Below are positions 29,001 to 35,695 of a stretch of DNA of 64,000 nucleotides, in pieces. Made by a program: the position numbers and the translations under genes. The number at the start of each line of letters is the position of its first letter. Position 1 is the stretch's first letter. Below the pieces are notes generated by a model, which was given only the letters and a program-made list of their open reading frames with translations, was not told the origin of the DNA and searched no databases. Source of the stretch: Ferruginibacter sp. (GTDB taxonomy: Bacteria > Bacteroidota > Bacteroidia > Chitinophagales > Chitinophagaceae); NCBI GenBank assembly GCA_030831945.1, contig JAURKC010000035.1, positions 59,035-123,034 on the forward strand. Direction: 5' to 3'.

Positions 29001-29351
29001 TACAGTACAGGTAGATTGGTGACTTCCAATTACAATCAGACTTCCATGCTAAAAACTATTGAACAAATATTAGGTCTGCCTCCAATGAATATTATGGATG
29101 CAACCGCCAGACTGATGACAGATTGTTTTCAAAAAACTAAAAACAGTAAAACTTTTACCGCGTTAGCGAATAATATTCCCCTTGACCAAATGAATAAACC
29201 TTTAAATGCATTAAAAGGTCAAGCAAAAAAATATGCCCTTCAATCTCAATTAGAAGTATTCAATGAAGTAGACGGAGGTGAAGATGATAAAATGAATCGA
29301 ATCATCTGGTTTTATGCAAAAGGTGAGGCTAGCTATCCCGAAAGTAAATAA
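26082..29351 (+). CDS. Secreted three-domain protein: PI-PLC/GDPD-like, beta-propeller, phosphoesterase
   Basis: 1089 residues with signal peptide (ends YASIFGQ). Residues 27-265 resemble PI-PLC/glycerophosphodiester phosphodiesterase-like proteins: ANVHSHNDYEQSTPFYQAYH and GSIEADIHLTEGLLLVGHD supply the His and acidic metal residues. Residues about 270-680 are a YncE-like propeller (KYIYVANGSSDIISVIN, NILYVANGFDNAIAVV). Residues about 705-1060 are a PLC/AcpA-like phosphoesterase (HVVYIIKENKTYDQVFGD, KCSAEGHQWTDAG, VIFITEDDSQSGWDHISAY). The last two parts parallel the 799-residue protein at 19384. Two phosphoesterase activities on one chain could release phosphate stepwise from phosphodiesters; this is inference. 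Confidence 0.85.
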   Translation: MSLKKPISLLLCLSLYASIFGQNIVYTSANVHSHNDYEQSTPFYQAYHEEFGSIEADIHLTEGLLLVGHDSKHLTKTRSLETLYLTPLTKFIKQNGGFPYKDKTKKLQLLIDVKSDSVLTLNALVILLKKFPAIIQNPNIRIVISGNRPEENTYTTYPPFIWFDGRLNKEYNKTTLSKIGLLSNDLKDFSKWNGKSELPEKDRQTIKNLVEKAHAQKKPIRFWATPDFPSAWKEIMSLQIDYLNTDHIEAISDFLRRQNDSLRLMPYNRVIKSAGTVIRFGRPETENHALDAAILSKDGKVIIEDRYGIAALDITEKKIISRWSFADMNRYAGYMSTYSGIQSFTENGKVFVVWSAAGKGSKSSIMIAEWANNSLSNISDIAIDKLNPALNALPNDIEISREQGDLFLYVVLNGNNELLKIRWSDRSIVWRAATGVAPYGVAIANKKIYVSNWAGPTATDSTKERAGVPWGLAYTDPRTGATSTGTVTVLDLITGKNIREINVGLHPNAVAATDNGKYIYVANGSSDIISVINTNSDVVTESIKVGLLNEKLELQGSTPNALELNAENNILYVANGFDNAIAVVRLGKNASVKGIGNSIVTGYIPTEAYPGGIKLIQNNLVVANLESDGANVIDEKKNARSIHNQLASVSIIPVPDKTTLDKYTVAVTQLNLLSRTAHLNLQPRAGIAPVPVPERIGEPSVFKHVVYIIKENKTYDQVFGDLKWGRGDSSLCIFGEKVTPNMHALAKKYGWMDDFNASGKCSAEGHQWTDAGMVNDYIEKSVRAWFRSYPHRQADALVYNKAGFIWNQAVDHGKTVRIYGEACETEYDKKLKWTDLYKNYKDGKKPDWKNKTTIARIRPLISPTFPDCDNIAFSDQQRADIFIEEWKAYEQAGNMPNLMVMSLPNDHSAGTSPGFPTPNAMVADNDLAVGRIVEMISNSKYWDSTVIFITEDDSQSGWDHISAYRTTGLVISPYSTGRLVTSNYNQTSMLKTIEQILGLPPMNIMDATARLMTDCFQKTKNSKTFTALANNIPLDQMNKPLNALKGQAKKYALQSQLEVFNEVDGGEDDKMNRIIWFYAKGEASYPESK

Positions 29352-29373
29352 AATCGGCTTCGGAATTAAACAG

Positions 29374-29408
29374 GCGGCAACCTTGCATTTTCAAAGCTTA
29401 GTTGCCGC
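29374..29408 (+). terminator. Possible terminator hairpin
   Basis: GCGGCAAC at 29374-29381 pairs with GTTGCCGC at 29401-29408 across a 19-nt loop, followed by TTTAACC. It lies 23 bp after the stop of the three-domain phosphoesterase. The T tract is short, so this is a weak call. Confidence 0.5.
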
Positions 29409-29770
29409 TTTAACCTTTCTCTGTTTGAAACCTATGGCACGAAAAATATTGTGCTATGATTAATAATAAAGCCACCGCAATATAAAAGCTAAAGAATAAA
29501 GGCCAGCGTGTTTTGTACTTACCGTATAAATAATTGATGTTTTACTCTTCAACAACTATTGGAATGACTCAAAATTTTAGCTACGATTATTTATTCCAAC
29601 TGCCTTAATGCGATTTTTACAACGCCGCTCACTCAATCATTTTTATTTTAAAAAAAGTCTTGTTTACCGACATTTTCTACTTTTCTAGACACTAAAATTG
29701 TTGAGCCTTTCAATTAAAAATGCATTATTAGTAAACATTCTAGCCAAATTACCAAAAAAGTCAAATCTCC

Positions 29771-29778
29771 TATCTTTG
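29771..29778 (+). promoter_or_regulatory. -7 promoter motif of the TonB receptor gene
   Basis: TATCTTTG fits TAnnTTTG and ends 16 bp before the ATG at 29795. There is no TTTG box at the usual -33 distance. Confidence 0.5.
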
Positions 29779-29794
29779 CTAAAATTTTAACTAC

Positions 29795-32215
29795 ATGATG
29801 CAGTTTTTTAAAATATTTTTTTGCCTATTTTTATTAATTCCAATATTTACTATTGGCCAAAATTTAGGTAAATTGAGTGGTACCATTATAGATAAAAATT
29901 CACAGAAACAAAGTCCGGGGCTTACGATTCAAGTAATACCAGGAAATATAAAAACGATCAGTGATAGCCTAGGTAATTTTAGATTTACTCAATTAAAGCC
30001 AGGTTCCTATACACTCGAAATCACAGGAGCTTCCATAAAAACAAAGCAACTCAACAACCTGGCTGTTACCACTGGTAATGAAAATTATATTCAAATTGAG
30101 GTAGAACAAAATATTAATCAGTTGACTAATGTAGTCATAACTAGCAGTAAGAATTCTGCCAGGGCTGCTACATTAGAAAGTCCCCTAAGTATCCAAAGAC
30201 TTACAACTGAAGATATCAAAAGCAATCCGGGTGGTTTCTTTGATATTAGCAGGGTGATCCAATCTTTGCCAGGTGTAGGAGGAGGAGTTTCTGGAGGTAC
30301 TTTTCGAAATGATATTATCATTCGTGGTGGGGCGCCAAGTGAAAACGTATTCTATCTAGATGGAATTGAAGTTCCCATTATCAATCACTTTGGAACGCAA
30401 GGAAGTGGAGGCGGACCAAAAGGAATCTTAAATGTTCTTTTAATTGAGGATGTAAAATTAAGTTCGTCCGCATTTGATGCTAAATTTGACAATGCACTTA
30501 GTAGTGTATTTCAGTTTAAACAAAAAAATGGCAATCCTAATAAAGTTCAAGGTAATTTTCGCGGAAGTGTTACCGAATCTGCTGCTACATTTGATGGACC
30601 TTTGTCTAAAAAAACAACCTTTATTGCGTCGGTCAGAAAAAGTAGTTTAGGTTTATTAGCCAAAGCATTGAATTTTTCTTTTTTACCCGATTATACCGAT
30701 TTTCAATTTAAAACTACCACAAGAATCAACGAAAAAACTACCCTCACTTTCTTGGGAATAGGCGCAATTGATCGATTCAAATTCATTGTGCCAGAAAGTT
30801 TAACACCAGAAAATCAATATGATTTAAATAGTAATCCAAGCATCAATCAATGGAGCTATACGATTGGAGCTTCAGTGAAAAAAATCATTTCCAACGGCTA
30901 CTGGAATTTAAGTGTTAGTAGAAATACTTTAAACAACGAGGCGAATAAATATACAGACAACAAAAATCCTTCAGAAAGTACGCGTACGTTTAAAATTAAT
31001 AGCAATGAAACAGAAAATAAATTCAGATGGGATGTTACCAAAAATCTACAAGGTGCAACAATTAGTTATGGCTTAATTGGTCAATATGTTCAGTTTGACA
31101 ATTCATTCTTTCAAGTTTTGGATCAGTCTACTAGTCCTTCTACTACCATCAATAGCAATTCGAAAACCAATTTTATTAGATATGGTGGTTTTGCACAAGC
31201 AGGAACTAGATTACTAAATGATAAATTATCCTTAAGCGGAGGCTTTAGAATAGATGCAAATAGTTTAAGTAACAGTGAGCAAAATCCGCTTAAACAATTC
31301 AGTCCTAGAATGAGTGCAAGTCTTTCTTTGACAGATCTTGTAAAATTCAACGCTAGTTATGGTATTTATTTTCGCCTGCCAACTTATACGCAGCTCAATT
31401 TTAGTAACAATCGTGGAGGAGAAAAAACCAATCCAGGTAATTATATTCAAAGCACTCACTACGTTGCTGGTTTAGAGTACCTGCCTAAAAACACCTCTCG
31501 ATTTACAGTTGAAGGCTTTTATAAGTCCTACAATAATTATCCAGTAAGTGTATTGGATGGAATTAGTTTGGCTAATAAAGGCACCGAGTTTGGAGCTATT
31601 GGAAATGAGTCAATTGAACAAAATGGTAAGGGTAGAGCCTATGGTATTGAATTATTTGCACAACAAAAACTAACCAATAAACTATTTGGAGTGGTTAGTT
31701 ATACCCTTTATTGGAGTGAATTTTCAGGACTTAACAATCTATACGCTCCTGCTAGTTGGGATAATCGGCAGTTGATAAGCATTACTGCAGGATATAAACT
31801 TCCCAAAAACTGGGAACTTGGATTAAAGTTTCGTTACCAGGGCGCCGCTCCTTATACCCCCTATGATGAAATGGCTAGCAGAGCCAATTACTTAAACTTA
31901 GGCACTGGCACATTAGATTTTGCAAAAATTAATTCATTACGACTTTCTCCCTTTAACTCAGCTGATATAAGGATTGATAAAAAATGGAATAAAAAGAAAA
32001 TAACCTATGATTTTTATATTGATGTCACCAATTTTTATGCCTCAAAGAGTGAAGGACCTAATACGTATACATTCAAGCGAAATGAAAGTAATACCGCATT
32101 TGTTACAACCGACGGAAATCCAACACAAGCCAATGGCAGCAATGCTATACCCGTGTATTTAATCAATGCTCAATCTTCATTGTTACCCAATATTGGTTTA
32201 ATCATCGAGTTTTAG
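29795..32215 (+). CDS. TonB-dependent outer-membrane receptor with carboxypeptidase-like N-terminal domain
   Basis: 806 residues. The signal peptide ends near residue 22 (IPIFTIGQ). Residues 25-95 form a CarboxypepD_reg-like beta-sandwich (LSGTIIDKNSQKQSPGLTIQ, GNFRFTQLKPGSYTLEITG). The plug domain follows (LTTEDIKSNPGGFFDISRVI, NDIIIRGGAPSENVFYLDGI), and then a 22-strand-type barrel ending in IGLIIEF with the C-terminal Phe needed for BAM insertion. There is no SusD partner next to it, so it is more likely an uptake receptor for a siderophore, cofactor or peptide than a polysaccharide SusC. It stands alone between two hairpins. A second ATG at 29798 is an equal start candidate. Confidence 0.93.
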   Translation: MMQFFKIFFCLFLLIPIFTIGQNLGKLSGTIIDKNSQKQSPGLTIQVIPGNIKTISDSLGNFRFTQLKPGSYTLEITGASIKTKQLNNLAVTTGNENYIQIEVEQNINQLTNVVITSSKNSARAATLESPLSIQRLTTEDIKSNPGGFFDISRVIQSLPGVGGGVSGGTFRNDIIIRGGAPSENVFYLDGIEVPIINHFGTQGSGGGPKGILNVLLIEDVKLSSSAFDAKFDNALSSVFQFKQKNGNPNKVQGNFRGSVTESAATFDGPLSKKTTFIASVRKSSLGLLAKALNFSFLPDYTDFQFKTTTRINEKTTLTFLGIGAIDRFKFIVPESLTPENQYDLNSNPSINQWSYTIGASVKKIISNGYWNLSVSRNTLNNEANKYTDNKNPSESTRTFKINSNETENKFRWDVTKNLQGATISYGLIGQYVQFDNSFFQVLDQSTSPSTTINSNSKTNFIRYGGFAQAGTRLLNDKLSLSGGFRIDANSLSNSEQNPLKQFSPRMSASLSLTDLVKFNASYGIYFRLPTYTQLNFSNNRGGEKTNPGNYIQSTHYVAGLEYLPKNTSRFTVEGFYKSYNNYPVSVLDGISLANKGTEFGAIGNESIEQNGKGRAYGIELFAQQKLTNKLFGVVSYTLYWSEFSGLNNLYAPASWDNRQLISITAGYKLPKNWELGLKFRYQGAAPYTPYDEMASRANYLNLGTGTLDFAKINSLRLSPFNSADIRIDKKWNKKKITYDFYIDVTNFYASKSEGPNTYTFKRNESNTAFVTTDGNPTQANGSNAIPVYLINAQSSLLPNIGLIIEF

Positions 32216-32232
32216 CTTGATACTCAGCTTTG

Positions 32233-32271
32233 GCAATCAATAAAATTTGTATTCCAAACTTTATTGATTGC
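32233..32271 (+). terminator. Hairpin after the TonB receptor gene
   Basis: GCAATCAATAAA (32233-32244) and TTTATTGATTGC (32260-32271) are exact reverse complements around a 15-nt loop, 17 bp after the stop. There is no strong T tract, so it may be a 3'-end stabilising hairpin rather than an intrinsic terminator. Confidence 0.55.
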
Positions 32272-32483
32272 TGCATCGATTGCTTTGATTGAAACTTTAT
32301 GATTTAACAAACCCCTTTCTACGATAACCCCTTTTTGTTCAATTCAACACTTTACAGCCCATCAGTTCGCATTTACCTAATTTAAAATAGATAAATGCAG
32401 AAATTCAAACCTAAAAAAGAGCGCTTCTTTTCTTAAAATCGAACATTATACCATTAATCGGTTTTAGATTTCCCTTTCTGAGT

Positions 32484-32491
32484 TACCTTTG
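32484..32491 (+). promoter_or_regulatory. -7 promoter motif almost touching the ABC-F start codon
   Basis: TACCTTTG fits TAnnTTTG and ends 5 bp before the ATG at 32497. A T-rich TTTT at 32462-32465 sits near the -33 position. The geometry predicts a leaderless or nearly leaderless mRNA. Confidence 0.55.
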
Positions 32492-32496
32492 CCGCC

Positions 32497-34392
32497 ATGC
32501 ATTACGCCTCCATAGAAAATATCAGCAAAACCTTCGGGGTTAGAACACTTTTTAAAAACATCACTTTAAACGTTGAAGAAGGAGATAAAATAGCCTTGGT
32601 AGCCCGGAACGGTAGTGGAAAAAGTACGCTGCTCAAAATTATTACCGGCCTAGATACACCCGATCAAGGGACAGTTTGGGTACATAAAGATATCAAAGTA
32701 GTAATGTTACAACAAGACAATGATTTTGATGGCAATAAAAGTATTTGGGATAATGTGCTCCGACTTGACCATCCTGTTGTTAAAGTAGTAAAAGAATATG
32801 AATTATTTTTAGAAGAAGGCTTAGAAGATATTGATAAATTAGGTGAACTAATGGCTAAGCTTGATGACCTAAATGCTTGGAGTTTTGAAAGCGATCTAAA
32901 ACAAATCTTAGGTAAACTTAATCTGCATCACCTCAATGAGCAAGTAAGTAACTTAAGTGGAGGACAAAAGAAAAGAGTTGCATTAGCACAAGCCTTGATA
33001 GAAGCCGATCTTCATGCAGGTCGCTGCTTATTAATATTAGATGAACCTACTAACCATCTGGATGTAGAAATGATTGAATGGTTAGAGGAATATCTATCCG
33101 CTGCAAAAGTTACCTTGCTTCTTGTTACCCATGATCGTTATTTTTTAGATGCAGTATGTAATGAAATTGTAGAAATTGATGAAGAAAAAGTATACGTCTA
33201 CAAAGGCGATTACGATAATTTTCTAGAGCAAAAAAGTCTTCGACTTGAAGTACAACAAAGTGAATTGCAGAAAGATAAAAATATTTTTCGCAAGGAATTA
33301 GAATGGATGCGCAAGCAACCTAAAGCACGAACTACGAAAAGTAAAAGTCGCCAAGATGCATTTGCTGAGGTAGAAGATCGCGTAAAACAAAAAAAGGATG
33401 TTGAAGAAGTTAGCTTACAAGTAAAGATGACCCGACTCGGTGGAAAGATTCTAGAGTTGATAAAAGTTTATAAAAGCTATGGAGACCTCACTATAATGAA
33501 GGGGTTTGATTATACTTTCAAAAGAGGTGAAAGAATTGGTGTAGTAGGAAAAAACGGTGTAGGGAAATCAACTTTTTTGAAAATCGCTTTGCAATTAGAG
33601 AAGCCTGATAGCGGTAAAATCAATCATGGAGATACCGTGGTTTTCGGGAATTTTAGCCAAGATGGATTGGTATACAAAGAAGATAAAAGAGCTATTGAAT
33701 ACGTAAAAACAATGGCAGAATTTTTTCCACTCAATGATGGCAGCAAAATCAGTGCAAGCCAGTTTATGGAAAAATTTGGTTTTTCAGCTGAGCAACAGTT
33801 TACACCACTTAGCAAACTAAGTGGTGGTGAAAAGCGCAGACTTCATTTAATGAGTGTGCTTTTCTTAAATCCCAATTTTCTAGTACTCGATGAACCTACC
33901 AACGATTTAGATTTACAAACCTTAAGAACGTTAGAAGAATTTTTAATGGAATACCCTGGCTGCATACTCATTGTAAGCCATGACCGTTACTTTATGGATC
34001 GAATGGTTGACCATCTTTTTGCATTTGAAGGTAATGGGGTCATTAGAGATTATCCTGGCAACTATACGCAATACAGAGAAGCTGTTGCCAATGGTAGCCT
34101 AACCGACGACCGACAGATAATGAAACAAGAGCCAAAAGTAGCCGAACCTCTAAAAGAAACCAGTTCAAGTGCTACGCCGCAAAAATTTTCATTTAAAGAA
34201 AAAAGAGAATTAGAATTGTTAGAGAAGGAAATGCCCGAGTTGCAAAAAGAAAAAGCTGAGCTGGAAATAAAAATGAACGATGGCAACCTTGGTTTTGAAG
34301 AACTACAAAAAGCGGCAGAACGCATTGGAATAATTGTTCAGCTACTAGATGAAAAAGAAATGCGTTGGCTGGAACTAAGCGAAAAAGCTTAG
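32497..34392 (+). CDS. ABC-F family ATPase (Uup-like)
   Basis: A 631-residue cytoplasmic protein with two ABC domains and no membrane part. Domain 1: Walker A ARNGSGKSTLL, signature NLSGGQKKRVALAQALIEA, Walker B LLILDEPTNHLDVEM. The linker (KEYELF to KQKKDVEEV) is charged, as in the P-site tRNA interaction motif. Domain 2: VVGKNGVGKSTFLK, LSGGEKRRLHLMSV, VLDEPTNDLDLQTL. The last 70 residues form a charged coiled coil (EKRELELLEKEMPELQKEK), the feature that points to Uup rather than EttA. ABC-F proteins act on the ribosome; Uup also affects DNA stability. No resistance function is implied. The ATG is very close to its promoter motif. Confidence 0.92.
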   Translation: MHYASIENISKTFGVRTLFKNITLNVEEGDKIALVARNGSGKSTLLKIITGLDTPDQGTVWVHKDIKVVMLQQDNDFDGNKSIWDNVLRLDHPVVKVVKEYELFLEEGLEDIDKLGELMAKLDDLNAWSFESDLKQILGKLNLHHLNEQVSNLSGGQKKRVALAQALIEADLHAGRCLLILDEPTNHLDVEMIEWLEEYLSAAKVTLLLVTHDRYFLDAVCNEIVEIDEEKVYVYKGDYDNFLEQKSLRLEVQQSELQKDKNIFRKELEWMRKQPKARTTKSKSRQDAFAEVEDRVKQKKDVEEVSLQVKMTRLGGKILELIKVYKSYGDLTIMKGFDYTFKRGERIGVVGKNGVGKSTFLKIALQLEKPDSGKINHGDTVVFGNFSQDGLVYKEDKRAIEYVKTMAEFFPLNDGSKISASQFMEKFGFSAEQQFTPLSKLSGGEKRRLHLMSVLFLNPNFLVLDEPTNDLDLQTLRTLEEFLMEYPGCILIVSHDRYFMDRMVDHLFAFEGNGVIRDYPGNYTQYREAVANGSLTDDRQIMKQEPKVAEPLKETSSSATPQKFSFKEKRELELLEKEMPELQKEKAELEIKMNDGNLGFEELQKAAERIGIIVQLLDEKEMRWLELSEKA

Positions 34393-34436
34393 AAAATTTT
34401 TACTTATAACAAATTGGATTAATTCACTAAATCTAT

Positions 34437-35594
34437 TTAGAACGGCACTCTAGCTGTCCCATCAGAAGTAGCTACAACATAAGCTTCGGACTGAATAGCA
34501 AACTGTTGCTGATATGCCAGAATAGTTTGCTGTATAAAATTTTCTACTCCAGCCTCTTCCACTATATTAATGGTGCAACCTCCAAATCCACCACCCATTA
34601 ACCTTGAGCCAATCACTGCAGGAAATAGCTTAGCCTGATCTACTAAAAAATCTAATTCACTACAGCTTACCTCATATAATTGACTTAACCCCTCATGTGT
34701 TGCAAACATTAATTTTCCAAAACCTTTCATATCATTTGACTGCAATAATTTGGCAGCTTTTTTAGTACGACCAATTTCCTCCACTACATACTTGCAACAA
34801 TTATATTGTTCTATAGTCATACTACTTTTTCCAATTGCTAATTCTTCAGAGGAGGAAATGTCACGAAAGGATTGAATAGAAAGTAATGGTGCTAAAATTG
34901 CAAGGCCTTGCTCACATCTTTGCCTACGAATATTGTATTCACCGGCGGCTAGAGAATGATGTACCTTAGAATTAATTAAAACAATTTTATATCCTTCCTT
35001 TACTAAAGGAAAATAAGAATGCTCCAAAGTTTTACAATCTAGGAGTATTACATGATCACTCTTCCCCATCATATTAGCAAATTGATCCATGATGCCACAC
35101 TTCACATTGGGAAAATTATGCTCAGCCCTTTGACAAAGCAATGCTAAGTCTACTCTACTAAGGCCAACTGTAAACATTTCATTCAATGCAAATGCCAATC
35201 CACCTTCCAATGCAGCAGAGGAACTCATGCCAGCACCTTGCGGAATATCTCCACCAAAAACACAATTAAATCCTCGTAAAGAAATGCCAAGTAATGTAAA
35301 TTCATTGACTACACTCAGTACATAGTTCCGCCAACCATTATTAATTTGAATATCCTGAGTTGAAATAGCAAAATGCTCATTAAAATCAATCGAGTAAAAA
35401 TTAATAGTGTCAGTTTGGTTTTCAGCGATGGCAAAATAAATACCCTTATCAATAGCCGCGGGCATAACAAAACCATCATTGTAATCAATGTGTTCCCCTA
35501 TTAGATTGATTCGCCCTGGAGAAAAGTATAATTTAGGTGAACCCGAAAATTTTTCACCAAAATGTTTTAAAACCAATGTAGCAATACTGTTCAT
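34437..35594 (-). CDS. galK: Galactokinase
   Basis: A 385-residue GHMP kinase phosphorylating galactose at C1 (Leloir pathway). Motifs: the galactokinase signature GRINLIGEHIDYNDGFVMP near residue 28, ATP-binding PQGAGMSSSAALEGGLAFAL, the catalytic Asp in KCGIMDQFANMMG, and C-terminal GGGFGGCTINIV. I start at ATG 35594 (MNSIATLVLKHFGEKFSG). The longer frame from 35657 would begin upstream of the TATATTTG promoter motif. It lies 101 bp downstream of the GH95 gene and closes a carbohydrate block on this strand. galT and galM are not seen in the window. Confidence 0.95.
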   Translation of the reverse strand: MNSIATLVLKHFGEKFSGSPKLYFSPGRINLIGEHIDYNDGFVMPAAIDKGIYFAIAENQTDTINFYSIDFNEHFAISTQDIQINNGWRNYVLSVVNEFTLLGISLRGFNCVFGGDIPQGAGMSSSAALEGGLAFALNEMFTVGLSRVDLALLCQRAEHNFPNVKCGIMDQFANMMGKSDHVILLDCKTLEHSYFPLVKEGYKIVLINSKVHHSLAAGEYNIRRQRCEQGLAILAPLLSIQSFRDISSSEELAIGKSSMTIEQYNCCKYVVEEIGRTKKAAKLLQSNDMKGFGKLMFATHEGLSQLYEVSCSELDFLVDQAKLFPAVIGSRLMGGGFGGCTINIVEEAGVENFIQQTILAYQQQFAIQSEAYVVATSDGTARVPF

Positions 35595-35629
35595 CAAGAT
35601 AATTGGAGATGAGATAATTAAATAGTAGA

Positions 35630-35637
35630 CAAATATA
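35630..35637 (-). promoter_or_regulatory. -7 promoter motif of galK
   Basis: TATATTTG on the minus strand fits TAnnTTTG and lies 35 bp upstream of the galK ATG at 35594. It argues against the longer open frame from 35657 and suggests galK has its own promoter besides read-through from the GH95 gene. Confidence 0.45.
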
Positions 35638-35695
35638 AAATAACAAAATCTATCCAAAACAAAACTGAAGGATAAATAGAAAAATTAAAGAAAGA

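Larger units (their letters stand above)
29352..29794. other. 443-bp intergenic region before the TonB receptor
   Basis: AT-rich spacer. Apart from a weak hairpin at 29374-29408 and a TATCTTTG promoter motif at 29771 I see no gene, RNA or repeat in it. Confidence 0.6.

Noticed and set aside
19384..29351. Composite transposon suggested by the two similar phosphoesterase genes
   Set aside because: The two genes are in opposite directions, diverged at protein level and lack flanking inverted repeats or a transposase.
35595..35657. Longer galactokinase start at 35657
   Set aside because: The added residues are hydrophobic and unlike the family, and the TATATTTG promoter motif lies inside that segment.
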